Notes: a model not told the origin generated them from the sequence alone. A DNA stretch of 64,000 nt from Flagellimonas allohymeniacidonis (GCF_004296335.1 NZ_SGIU01000001.1:1713290-1777289), one strand, 5' to 3'; positions 27,537 to 35,661 are shown, numbered from the stretch's first letter. Program-made: numbers and translations.

Positions 27537-29408
27537 ATGTTCCGTCTTTTGGCGGAAGGTGTATCGGAAGGTATCATTGTGGTGAACAACAAACAGCAGA
27601 TTGTTGCCACCAATTCGGCGACCGATCAAATGTTCGGCTACGCCAAGGAAGAGTTGGTTGGGCAATCCTTGAATATTTTGATTCCTTCAAAATACCATCA
27701 TGCCCATGGTGGTCATTTCAAAGATTTTCTTGCTAAAAGTGGAAAGCGAAAAATGGCAGAGGGACGAGAGCTCTACGGTGCGCGAAAAAACGGTGAGGAA
27801 TTTCCCATTGAAGCCGGTCTCAATCCGTTCCCATTATCCGGTAGCACCTATATCATGGCCCTGGTCATGGATGTATCCTCTAGAAAAGCCATCGAAGAAG
27901 ATCTCAAGCTTAAGAGCAAGGCACTCAGTTCGGCAATTAATGGAATCATCATAACCGACGCCCAGCAAGAGGACAATCCGGTTGTTTATGTAAACTCAGC
28001 TTTTGAGGAACTTACGGGTTATGCCAGAGAGGAAATATTGAATCGCAATCTAAGATTCTTACAAGGAGAAGATCGTAATCAAAAAAGTATAGAAGAACTG
28101 CGAAATGCAGTCAAAAATGGGGAAAGCTGTGAAGTCGAGATTCGAAACTATCGCAAAGATGGGACACTTTGGTGGAATAAACTGTCCATTACCCCCTTAA
28201 AGGATTCCAACAATAGTGTTACCCACTTCATAGGCATCCAAAACGATATTACTGAGCGAATTGAGGCCGAAGAGGAGCGTAACCATTGGAATAAAATTTT
28301 TGAAGAGTCGCTCAATGAAATATACGTTCTGGATGCCAAGACCCTTCGATTCATTAGCGCCAACCAAGGTGCACAGAACAATCTGGGGTATTCCCTACAA
28401 GAACTACAGCAACTTACGCCTTTGGATTTAAAACCGGAGTACAACAAAGCTTCTTTCAAAAAGCTGATAGCCCCATTATACAGTAAGGACAGGGGTAAAG
28501 TACAGTTTGAAACCATCCATTTGCGGAAAGATGGCTCAACATACCCTATAGAGGTCCACTTTCAAATTTCAAGTATTGGGAACAAAAGTGTAATTATTTC
28601 CATTATTCTCGATATCACAGACCGGAAGAACTATACAGAGCGGCTGGAACGGACAGTTGAGGAACGAACAAAACAACTTCGCCAAGCATTGGAAAAAGAA
28701 AAGGAACTCAATGAACTTAAAACGCGTTTTCTTTCCCTAGTATCCCATGAATTTAAAACCCCATTGAGCAGTATTCTTACCTCGACCACCCTGCTAACCA
28801 AGTACACCCAAGAGGAACAACAGCCAAAAAGGGACAAGCATATTTCCACAATCCGGAATAAAGTGAAGTATTTGGACAATATTCTGAACGATTTTCTGTC
28901 CATCGAAAGATTGGAGACTGGAAAAGTAAAATATAATCTAGTAGAATTTCCGCTGAGCAAAATAATCAACCAAGTCATTTACGACGCCAATTTGTTACTG
29001 AAGACAGGGCAGACCATCAATTATCCCGAAAATATAGATGATGTCATGATTACGTTCGATGAGAAAATATTTGAATTGGTGCTTTCAAACCTCATCCATA
29101 ATGCGATTAAATATTCGCCAGAAAATACCAAGATAGATATTCAGGTAAAAGAAACCGGCTATGCACTTCAATTAAAAGTGATAGATCAAGGCATTGGTAT
29201 CCCCAAAGAGGAGCAAAAGTTCATTTTTAATCGGTATTTTAGAGCAAACAATGCACTGCTTAACCAAGGCACGGGAATCGGGCTTAACATAGCGAAACAG
29301 CATCTTGAAAATCTTGGGGGCAACATCACATTCGAGAGCGAGGAAAACAAAGGCAGTACCTTTACTATTGAAATCCCCATAATTGTTGAAGAAAAAGTCA
29401 ATACATGA
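27537..29408 (+). CDS. Soluble PAS / LOV-like / PAS sensor histidine kinase
   Basis: 623 residues without membrane segments. PAS1 spans about 1-115, a LOV-like PAS2 about 127-245, PAS3 about 250-365, followed by a coiled coil. HisKA has the phospho-acceptor His404 in SHEFKTPLSS; HATPase has the N box (SNLIHNAIKYSP), G1 (DQGIGIP) and G2 (GTGIGLNIAKQH). PAS2 keeps the LOV flavin pattern (DNPVVYVN, RFLQG, NYRKDGT) but has Leu172 where photoactive LOV has Cys. PAS1 aligns without gaps to the FixL heme region, with His57 and Arg77 at the heme-His and distal-Arg positions. Codons just before ATG 27537 still read like kinase sequence back to TAA 27483. The stop overlaps the regulator start, so the two are coupled. 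Confidence 0.93.
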   Translation: MFRLLAEGVSEGIIVVNNKQQIVATNSATDQMFGYAKEELVGQSLNILIPSKYHHAHGGHFKDFLAKSGKRKMAEGRELYGARKNGEEFPIEAGLNPFPLSGSTYIMALVMDVSSRKAIEEDLKLKSKALSSAINGIIITDAQQEDNPVVYVNSAFEELTGYAREEILNRNLRFLQGEDRNQKSIEELRNAVKNGESCEVEIRNYRKDGTLWWNKLSITPLKDSNNSVTHFIGIQNDITERIEAEEERNHWNKIFEESLNEIYVLDAKTLRFISANQGAQNNLGYSLQELQQLTPLDLKPEYNKASFKKLIAPLYSKDRGKVQFETIHLRKDGSTYPIEVHFQISSIGNKSVIISIILDITDRKNYTERLERTVEERTKQLRQALEKEKELNELKTRFLSLVSHEFKTPLSSILTSTTLLTKYTQEEQQPKRDKHISTIRNKVKYLDNILNDFLSIERLETGKVKYNLVEFPLSKIINQVIYDANLLLKTGQTINYPENIDDVMITFDEKIFELVLSNLIHNAIKYSPENTKIDIQVKETGYALQLKVIDQGIGIPKEEQKFIFNRYFRANNALLNQGTGIGLNIAKQHLENLGGNITFESEENKGSTFTIEIPIIVEEKVNT

Positions 29409-30454
29409 AAACCATATTGTTGATTGAGGATGATTTGGCCTTACGGGAAAACACCGCTGAATTGCTGGAGTTGAGCGATTATCTGGTTTATTCCGCTTCC
29501 AATGGTAAGATTGGCATTCAACTGGCCAAGGAAAAACAACCCGATATTGTTGTTTGTGACATTATGATGCCCGAAGTGGATGGCTATGGCGTATTAGAGG
29601 CTCTTTCTTCAGATGAATCCACCAAATACATCCCCTTTATTTTTCTCTCCGCAAAAACAGAACACAAGGAAATTCGAAAAGGAATGGACCTTGGGGCAGA
29701 CGATTATTTGACCAAACCTTTTGAGGAGGAAGACTTGCTCAGCGCCATTGAAAGCAGATTGGCCAAAGCCGAAATCCTGAAACAAATGTCTGAGGGCACA
29801 CCAACCGGTAACGGGGAAAATCAGGAAATGCGAACCCTTAATGAGTTAAAGAACTTTTTTGATGATAATGGGGAAGTATTGCAATTCGATAAAGGCAAAA
29901 TCATTTATCTAGAAGGAGCGCATTCCAATAAAATTTATCTGGTTTTAAAAGGGGTCGTTAAGTGTCATAAAATGGATGAGGATGGTAAAGAGCTCATAAC
30001 TGAACTACATCCTGCCGACAATTTTTTAGGGTTTTCTTCCTTTATGGAAAACATCCCCTATCAAGAATCGGCCACTGCCGTGGAACCCACCGAACTTGCG
30101 GCCATTTCCAAAACGGATTTAAAAAATATTCTACAAAAAAACCATACCGTTTCCCTGGAACTGATGGAGCTGTTATCAGGTAATATAACAGACATCAAGG
30201 AACAGCTTTTGCAAATGGCCTATAGCTCTGTCCGGAAAAAAACGGCTCAAACCCTCTTACAATTTGCTGAAATTCTCGATAAGAAAATTGAGGAGCCCAT
30301 TAAAATATCGAGAAGTGACCTGGCCAGTGTGGCTGGAATTGCTACTGAAAGTCTTATTCGCACCTTATCCGGATTCAAAAAAGAAGGACTTATTGATATT
30401 GAAGGTAGGAACATTCGGATTCTGCAACTAGAACAACTTCAATTTGTACATTAA
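29405..30454 (+). CDS. Response regulator fused to a Crp/Fnr-type transcription factor
   Basis: 349 residues: receiver domain at 1-120 (acidic pair EDD, phospho-acceptor Asp in VVCDIMMPEVDG, Lys in YLTKPF), cyclic-nucleotide-binding-like beta roll at about 140-255 (EGAHSNKIYLVLKGVV), and a Crp-type winged helix at about 280-345. The recognition helix reads ATESLIRTLSGFKKEGL, keeping the Glu and Arg (E-x3-R) that in Crp and Fnr read a TGA half-site. No cysteines for an iron-sulfur cluster. It starts within the kinase stop (ATGA overlap). I infer that it binds the TGA-N6-TCA palindromes around it; the first lies 13 nt after its stop. Confidence 0.92.
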   Translation: MKTILLIEDDLALRENTAELLELSDYLVYSASNGKIGIQLAKEKQPDIVVCDIMMPEVDGYGVLEALSSDESTKYIPFIFLSAKTEHKEIRKGMDLGADDYLTKPFEEEDLLSAIESRLAKAEILKQMSEGTPTGNGENQEMRTLNELKNFFDDNGEVLQFDKGKIIYLEGAHSNKIYLVLKGVVKCHKMDEDGKELITELHPADNFLGFSSFMENIPYQESATAVEPTELAAISKTDLKNILQKNHTVSLELMELLSGNITDIKEQLLQMAYSSVRKKTAQTLLQFAEILDKKIEEPIKISRSDLASVAGIATESLIRTLSGFKKEGLIDIEGRNIRILQLEQLQFVH

Positions 30455-30466
30455 CTTTTCAGTTTT

Positions 30467-30510
30467 ATGATTTTCGTCATAATTCAATAAATCCACCGGG
30501 GCTATTTTTA
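30467..30510 (+). promoter_or_regulatory. Palindromic operator and -7 element of the first universal stress gene
   Basis: Palindrome ATGATTTTCGTCAT (30467-30480), 22 nt, then TATTTTTA (30503-30510), one base off TAnnTTTG. The first usable start codon, GTG 30516, follows after five bases, so the transcript is predicted to be leaderless or nearly so. Confidence 0.8.
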
Positions 30511-30515
30511 ACCCC

Positions 30516-31385
30516 GTGTTGAATTATCCGATTAAGAATATCTTGGTTCCAGTGGATTTCTCCGAGAATTCATGGAATGCATTGTGCTATGCCGCTGAGC
30601 TTTTCAAACAAGTGCGGTGTGATTTTTATGTCCTTCATGTTGCAGATTTGCGTGAAATGGAAATCGATGCTGCACGATTATTCTCCATACCCAAAAGTTT
30701 CCAAAAAGCAGAAAAAGTCGATAAAAAAGTATTGATGACCGCTTTTTTGACTAAGGCAAGTCATCATCTTAGGAACAAAAAACATCGTTTTTTTTCACAA
30801 ATAGAGCATGGAAGTTTAATAGACTCCGTAAAAAAACAGTTGTCCGAAAAGAACATCGACCTTATTACTATGGGCACCCGAGGTACTGGCACATTAAAAA
30901 ACAAGGTTATTGGAAGCAATGCAGGGGCCATAATTACACGAATTCGTTGTAATACCTTGGTTGTTCCCGAAATGGCCAAGTTCTATTCTCTTAAAAACAT
31001 TACGTTTCCAACAGATTTCAATATTTTCTATACCCCCAGAATCCTTAAAAGCCTATCGGAAATACTTGATTTGAACAAAAGTAATCTCGGTGTTGTCCAC
31101 TTTGCCAATGGCAAGGGTGAGGAAAACTTTACTGAGGACCAAACCAACACCAAGGCCTTTCTTTTGGATTACCTCGATGAAGTCCACCCCGGACGAAATA
31201 GCTATCAGGTGGTTCGCAATAAAAAGATGATCAATGCCATTCAGGATTTTGTAAAAGAGGAGAAAATTGATATGATAGCCATCATTGCCAGAAACCTGAA
31301 CTTCCTTCAGCAGTTATTTTTTGATTCCCGTGTAGAACGCATAAGTTTTCATACCACTGTGCCTATGTTCATCATTCATGAGTAG
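30516..31385 (+). CDS. Universal stress protein, two UspA domains (1 of 8)
   Basis: 289 residues. Domain one starts IKNILVPVDFSENSWNA and has an ATP-type loop GTRGTGTLKNKVIGS (G-x2-G-x9-G-S). Domain two (from about residue 160) starts ITFPTDF and lacks that loop. No ATG is available near the N-terminus; GTG 30516 or TTG 30519 must be used. It carries a longer insert after the first strand than its neighbours (EIDAARLFSIPKSFQKAEK). Universal stress proteins are cytoplasmic ATP-binding or regulatory proteins raised under starvation and oxygen lack; the exact role is not known. It has its own palindrome promoter. Confidence 0.9.
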   Translation: MLNYPIKNILVPVDFSENSWNALCYAAELFKQVRCDFYVLHVADLREMEIDAARLFSIPKSFQKAEKVDKKVLMTAFLTKASHHLRNKKHRFFSQIEHGSLIDSVKKQLSEKNIDLITMGTRGTGTLKNKVIGSNAGAIITRIRCNTLVVPEMAKFYSLKNITFPTDFNIFYTPRILKSLSEILDLNKSNLGVVHFANGKGEENFTEDQTNTKAFLLDYLDEVHPGRNSYQVVRNKKMINAIQDFVKEEKIDMIAIIARNLNFLQQLFFDSRVERISFHTTVPMFIIHE

Positions 31386-31403
31386 GTTACCTTACTCCCA
31401 AGA

Positions 31404-31447
31404 ATGACCAATATCATGGTGTAATTTCGATTCTTCCGATACTTTTA
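31404..31447 (+). promoter_or_regulatory. Palindromic operator and -7 element of the USP 2-5 operon
   Basis: Palindrome ATGACCAATATCAT (31404-31417), 22 nt, then TACTTTTA (31440-31447), one base off TAnnTTTG. The ATG of the second stress gene is 22 nt further on. Confidence 0.8.
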
Positions 31448-31469
31448 AAACCATTCAAAGTGGAAAGTA

Positions 31470-32315
31470 ATGAAGAAGGTTTTAATACCCACAGATTTCT
31501 CTAAAAACGCCGATCATGCTGTCGATTATGCTCTTAATCTGTACCGATGTGAGCGTACCCATTTTTATTTTCTGCATGCCTATGCAGATCAAGCTTATGA
31601 ACTTGGAAAGTCCAAATCAAAATCCGAAATGGACAGTATTGGGAAAGCGTTGCATGACCAAACCACTGCCGCCCTAGAAAAGACCGTTGAAAGGATAACG
31701 GATCCGCTGCCCAATCCGAGACACCACTATGAGGTAGTAGCGGTTTTTGATGCCTTGGTGGATGCCATCAACGATTTGGTAGAACATGAGAACATCGATT
31801 TGGTGATAATGGGAACCCAAGGAGCCACCGGTAGCAAAAATGTTTCGGTTGGGAGCAATACCGTACAGGTTTTCAAATATGTGAAATGCCCCGTATTGGC
31901 CATTCCGGAAGGGTACGTCTACCATGAACCCAAAAATATTCTCTTCCCGACGGATTATCAACTTCCCTTTAAAAGAAGGGAATTAAAGCTTCTGGATGAT
32001 ATGGCAGGGTTCTTCAAATCGAAGATACACTGCATCTATTTTACAAAGTTTGATACCCTTTCCCATCGACAAAGCGACAATAAGCTTTTCTTGGAGAAAT
32101 CCTTATCAAGAGCCTATCTCTCCTTTGGACAGGAGGACGATGTTAACGTGCTGGATGGAATCGCCAAATATCGAGCGAACAATGAGGTGGACATGATTGT
32201 GATTATCAACTCGCGCAATTCCTTTTTGGAGAATATGTTGTTTAGAACCACTGTCGATAAAATGGGGTTGAGAACCGACATCCCCCTTTTGGTGATGCAA
32301 AATGTTTATAGGTAA
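31470..32315 (+). CDS. Universal stress protein, two UspA domains (2 of 8)
   Basis: 281 residues. Domain one begins MKKVLIPTDFSKNADHA and has the nucleotide loop GTQGATGSKNVSVGS. Domain two begins about residue 150 (ILFPTDYQLPFK) and ends NSRNSFLENMLFRTTVDKMG, without glycine loop. First gene of a run of four stress genes (31470-34872) with gaps of 14, 10 and 31 nt, likely one transcript from the palindrome promoter upstream. Confidence 0.9.
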   Translation: MKKVLIPTDFSKNADHAVDYALNLYRCERTHFYFLHAYADQAYELGKSKSKSEMDSIGKALHDQTTAALEKTVERITDPLPNPRHHYEVVAVFDALVDAINDLVEHENIDLVIMGTQGATGSKNVSVGSNTVQVFKYVKCPVLAIPEGYVYHEPKNILFPTDYQLPFKRRELKLLDDMAGFFKSKIHCIYFTKFDTLSHRQSDNKLFLEKSLSRAYLSFGQEDDVNVLDGIAKYRANNEVDMIVIINSRNSFLENMLFRTTVDKMGLRTDIPLLVMQNVYR

Positions 32316-32329
32316 TTAAATAGTGATCA

Positions 32330-33184
32330 ATGAAACAGATACTGGTACCCACGGATTTTTCAGATAATGCATGGAATGCAATCGTTTATGCTCTGACCCT
32401 TTTTAAAGAAGAAGAATGTGTTTTTCATTTTTTGCACACCTATACCCCGGCTTTCTATCGCGTAGACTATGTTATGGGAGGGCCTGAGTTTAGCGCCATT
32501 CCCGATAGCGGAGTAGAACGGTCCCTAGTAGGACTTGAAAAAACATTGGAAAGAATCAAAAAGCTCCACCCCAACGTGAAACACCGGTACAATACGCTTT
32601 CTTCCTTCAATACCCTTACCGATGAAATAAATGAGGTTACCAGGGAAAGAAATATAGAGCTCATTGTTATGGGAACCCAGGGCGCTACCGGGGCCAAAGA
32701 AATATTCTTGGGCACCAACACGGTACATACCCTTAGAAAGGCAAAAATCCCCGTATTGGTCATTCCGAACAAGTATGGTTACACTCCTATTGATTCCATT
32801 CTATTTCCCACTGATTACTGGAGCGACTATAAAATGGAAGAGTTGGGATTTTTACTGGACTTCACCAAATCCATGGAAGCTGAACTCATTGTCTTTCATG
32901 TTAACGAGGAAGATGACCTTACCCAAGCACAGCAGACCAACAAAAAATTGCTTGCCGATAAGATTAAAGATATCAAACACCGTTTTGTGCTGGACAGAAA
33001 CCGCCTAATGCCAACTGCAGTCTACGAACACCTTGAAGAAAGCAATGCAGGACTTTTAGCAATGATGAACAGAAAACATAGCTTCTTTGAACGCCTTTTG
33101 ATCAGGCAAAATGTAGAGGTTTTTGGATTTCATGTCGAGGTTCCTTTTTTGGTAATACCAGACACTGCAGACATAAACAAATAA
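32330..33184 (+). CDS. Universal stress protein, two UspA domains (3 of 8)
   Basis: 284 residues, beginning MKQILVPTDFSDNAWNA; the loop in domain one is GTQGATGAKEIFLGT. The second domain (ILFPTDYWSDYK onward) keeps only the fold pattern and ends with the MNRKHSFFERLLIRQNVE stretch that recurs in all eight copies. It is most similar by eye to copy 6 (35662), including YTPxxYxxxYVM after the first strand, so those two are probably a recent pair. Confidence 0.9.
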   Translation: MKQILVPTDFSDNAWNAIVYALTLFKEEECVFHFLHTYTPAFYRVDYVMGGPEFSAIPDSGVERSLVGLEKTLERIKKLHPNVKHRYNTLSSFNTLTDEINEVTRERNIELIVMGTQGATGAKEIFLGTNTVHTLRKAKIPVLVIPNKYGYTPIDSILFPTDYWSDYKMEELGFLLDFTKSMEAELIVFHVNEEDDLTQAQQTNKKLLADKIKDIKHRFVLDRNRLMPTAVYEHLEESNAGLLAMMNRKHSFFERLLIRQNVEVFGFHVEVPFLVIPDTADINK

Positions 33185-33194
33185 AAATGCTATC

Positions 33195-34043
33195 ATGAAA
33201 AATATATTGTTGCCCACAGACTTTTCGGATAACTCTTGGAATGCCATTTTTTTCGCCTTGAAACTTTTCAAGGACGTTTCCTGCAACTTTTATGTGGTAA
33301 ACACCTATGATCCAGATCCGAAGAATGTAATTGGTGCCCGAACTTATGTTCGCACCGGAATGATTATAGATGCCCTCGCAGAATCTTCTCAGCAGGGTCT
33401 TGAGAAAATGGAAAGCTATATTCAAGAAAACCATTCGAATCCCAATCACTCATTTGAGTACGCCTCATTGAAAGGTGAATTACTGGATACCCTTCAGGAT
33501 TACCGCAAACAAAAGGATATCGACTACATTATAATGGGTACTCTTGGGGCAACAGGAGCAAAAGGAGTTTTTATGGGCACAAATTCGGTTAGAATGGTAA
33601 AATCCGTTCGTAACTGTCCCATTATTCTTGTTCCCAATGAGTTCAATCTCCAAAAACTTGAGCGAATCATTTTCCCCTCAGATTTCTCCCGGTTCTACGA
33701 CAAGTATGAATTAATGCCCTTGATAGAACTTGCCAAAATGTGCAAGGCTTCTTGTCAAGTACTCTACCTGACACAGGAGTTTGCGTTGACTGACGAGCAA
33801 AAACGCAATAAAAAAATGCTTACAGAGCGGCTGGCAGAACTCGATGTCACCTTCAATAATGTGGAACTAAAGTCCAAACTTGCAAAAGGAATCAATGAGT
33901 TTGCTAAAGAACAGCGAGCAGATTTGATTGCCATTGTCCATTATCGGCATACATTTTTCGAAAAACTGACCAGGGAACCAGTGGTGAAAAAAGTGGCATT
34001 CCATTCTCAGATTCCCCTGCTTATTCTCCCTGAACTATCTTGA
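33195..34043 (+). CDS. Universal stress protein, two UspA domains (4 of 8)
   Basis: 282 residues, beginning MKNILLPTDFSDNSWNA, loop GTLGATGAKGVFMGT in domain one. Domain two starts IIFPSDFSRFYDKYE and ends HYRHTFFEKLTREPVVKKV. It is 10 nt after copy 3, in the same predicted operon. Confidence 0.9.
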   Translation: MKNILLPTDFSDNSWNAIFFALKLFKDVSCNFYVVNTYDPDPKNVIGARTYVRTGMIIDALAESSQQGLEKMESYIQENHSNPNHSFEYASLKGELLDTLQDYRKQKDIDYIIMGTLGATGAKGVFMGTNSVRMVKSVRNCPIILVPNEFNLQKLERIIFPSDFSRFYDKYELMPLIELAKMCKASCQVLYLTQEFALTDEQKRNKKMLTERLAELDVTFNNVELKSKLAKGINEFAKEQRADLIAIVHYRHTFFEKLTREPVVKKVAFHSQIPLLILPELS

Positions 34044-34074
34044 TCTTGTTGTTTGAATTGTTAAAATTGAGCTA

Positions 34075-34872
34075 TTGAAACATATTCTGTTACCCACTGA
34101 TTTTTCTGCCAATGCCCTAAAGGCAATGCACTATGCGGTTGCCCTTTTTGAAAATGAAAAAACTACTTTTTATGTGTTGCATGCCCATTCCTTTGAGAGC
34201 GGCAGCAAAATGGAAGCTCAACAAAACCTTCAATTGAGCACGGAAGAACTACGTAATTACAAACCGAACCCTAAACATCTTTTTGAACCCCAATTTTTGG
34301 AAGAACCCTTATTCATAGGCATTGAACCCCTAATCATTAAAAAAGATATTGACTTCATCGTTATGGGAACGAAGGGTTCTTCAGCCCTAAAAGAGCTTTT
34401 TATGGGCAGTAGGGCTGTAAAAATGATAGAAACCATACGATATTGTCCCATTCTAATGGTACCTGACGCTTACGAATTGGCTCCCCTATCCAGATTCATG
34501 ATCGCCACAAATTTTGACCATTATTATGAACGGATAGAACTTGCCCCCATCATAGGTTTGGCCAAAGACTTAAAAGTAAAAATAGATGTGGTTCATATCA
34601 TTGAGGAGAAAACCTTGAGTGATTACCAAGAGAAGTTGAAGCAGCTTCTGAAAAAGAAGTTGTTCAAACTCGACTATGCCTTTGAAGAAATCTCATCAAA
34701 AGGCACCCTACAAAAAACCATTACCTCATTAGCGAAGGAAAGAGAAGTAAACCTCTTGGCCATGACCCATCACAGATATGGGTTCTGGAAAGAATTTTTC
34801 TCTACCAGGGTAATTAAAAAAATTGCGTTTGATATTTCAGTACCCTTTTTGGTTTTGCCAGAAGTGGACTAG
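34075..34872 (+). CDS. Universal stress protein, two UspA domains (5 of 8), TTG start
   Basis: 265 residues, the shortest copy, beginning (M)KHILLPTDFSANALKA; the only start that gives this conserved N-terminus is TTG 34075. Loop GTKGSSALKELFMGS in domain one. Domain two opens FMIATNFDHYYE, so the PTD motif is lost, and ends HHRYGFWKEFFSTRVIKK. Last gene of the operon; five bases separate its stop from the convergent small gene. Confidence 0.88.
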   Translation: MKHILLPTDFSANALKAMHYAVALFENEKTTFYVLHAHSFESGSKMEAQQNLQLSTEELRNYKPNPKHLFEPQFLEEPLFIGIEPLIIKKDIDFIVMGTKGSSALKELFMGSRAVKMIETIRYCPILMVPDAYELAPLSRFMIATNFDHYYERIELAPIIGLAKDLKVKIDVVHIIEEKTLSDYQEKLKQLLKKKLFKLDYAFEEISSKGTLQKTITSLAKEREVNLLAMTHHRYGFWKEFFSTRVIKKIAFDISVPFLVLPEVD

Positions 34873-34877
34873 GTTTT

Positions 34878-35147
34878 TCAGCTATACATAGGGCGACTGC
34901 GGAAAGATCGGTGCGGACTAAACAATTTTTTCAGCGCATCAGCACTCATTTTTAAACGACAACCTATTCGCATTAATTCCCGGTATGCCATATCCAAGGA
35001 CTTAGGGTCGTTGTAGAGCAGAAGTATCTTACCAGACTTAAGGTCCACATCCAATATTCGAATATCCATTATCCTGCTCAGATTTCTAGCAATCATGCTC
35101 TCATCCTTGGGAGAATATTCCCTTTCTATTTGAATTATTGCTTTCAT
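34878..35147 (-). CDS. Small ferredoxin-fold (HMA-like) protein without metal cysteines
   Basis: 89 residues from ATG 35147 (MKAIIQIEREYSPKDES). The centre reads ILDVDLKSGKILLLYNDPKSLDMAY followed by RIGCRL, the strand-helix pattern of heavy-metal-associated domains, but the CxxC metal loop is missing. The tail is basic (SPHRSFRSRP). A start at ATG 35186 (102 residues) is open too, but the promoter geometry puts transcription start near 35163, inside that longer frame, so the shorter form is preferred. It has the regulon palindrome. Role unknown. Confidence 0.6.
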   Translation of the reverse strand: MKAIIQIEREYSPKDESMIARNLSRIMDIRILDVDLKSGKILLLYNDPKSLDMAYRELMRIGCRLKMSADALKKLFSPHRSFRSRPMYS

Positions 35148-35167
35148 GACACAGTCCTTTACAAGGT

Positions 35168-35211
35168 CAATAATAGGATGTTGCATCGAAACAGTAAATG
35201 ACTTTTGTCAT
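35168..35211 (-). promoter_or_regulatory. Palindromic operator and -7 element of the small HMA-like gene
   Basis: Palindrome ATGACTTTTGTCAT (35198-35211), 22 nt leftward to TATTATTG (minus strand, 35175 to 35168), one base off TAnnTTTG. ATG 35147 is 20 nt further on; ATG 35186 would lie between the palindrome and the -7 element. Confidence 0.75.
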
Positions 35212-35243
35212 GTTGTCCAATTACATGAATCCTTGCTTTGACA

Positions 35244-35540
35244 TCAATGTGCTTGTATCACATCAACAAGGTCTTTTTTCTGTAGAACTCCCGATTGGCG
35301 CCATACCGTTTTCCCATCTTTAAATAGTAAAAGGGTGGGTACTCCCCTAACTTGATATTTGTTTGCAATTCTTGGATTCTTGTCCACATCTATCTTATAG
35401 ATTTTGATATCGTCTCCCAGTTCTTCCTTCACTTGGTTTAAAATGGGGGCCAACATTTTACAGGGACCACACCAATCAGCATAAAAGTCAATCAAAACCC
35501 TCTCATTTGAATTGATGATTTTAGAAAAACTTGAATTCAT
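35244..35540 (-). CDS. trxA: Thioredoxin
   Basis: 98-residue thioredoxin with the redox site DWCGPCK (residues about 22-28), the cis-Pro in VRGVPTLLLFKDG and the usual length. It reduces disulfides in cytoplasmic proteins. Divergent from stress gene copy 6; one palindrome lies between them and has TA of a -7-like sequence at 22 nt on both sides, so both may be controlled together. Confidence 0.95.
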   Translation of the reverse strand: MNSSFSKIINSNERVLIDFYADWCGPCKMLAPILNQVKEELGDDIKIYKIDVDKNPRIANKYQVRGVPTLLLFKDGKTVWRQSGVLQKKDLVDVIQAH

Positions 35541-35560
35541 TGTAGCTACGTTTTGTTACA

Positions 35561-35634
35561 GCAAGATAGAAAAACCAAAGTCGCTCAAAACTGACCGCGG
35601 TCATGGCATATGGTACCGTTGAATTCTAATTTTG
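35561..35634. promoter_or_regulatory. Shared divergent operator for trxA and USP 6
   Basis: Palindrome CTGACCGCGGTCAT (35591-35604), nearly perfect. Rightward, 22 nt then TAATTTTG (35627-35634), a full TAnnTTTG for the stress gene. Leftward, 22 nt then TATCTTGC (minus strand, 35568 to 35561) for trxA, a weaker element with the TA at the right place. Confidence 0.78.
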
Positions 35635-35661
35635 GGGAACAACGTTAACATCCTGTCTCCT

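Noticed and set aside
27914-28271. Blue-light photoreceptor function of the LOV-like domain
   Set aside because: The adduct-forming Cys is Leu, so a classical LOV photocycle is not possible.
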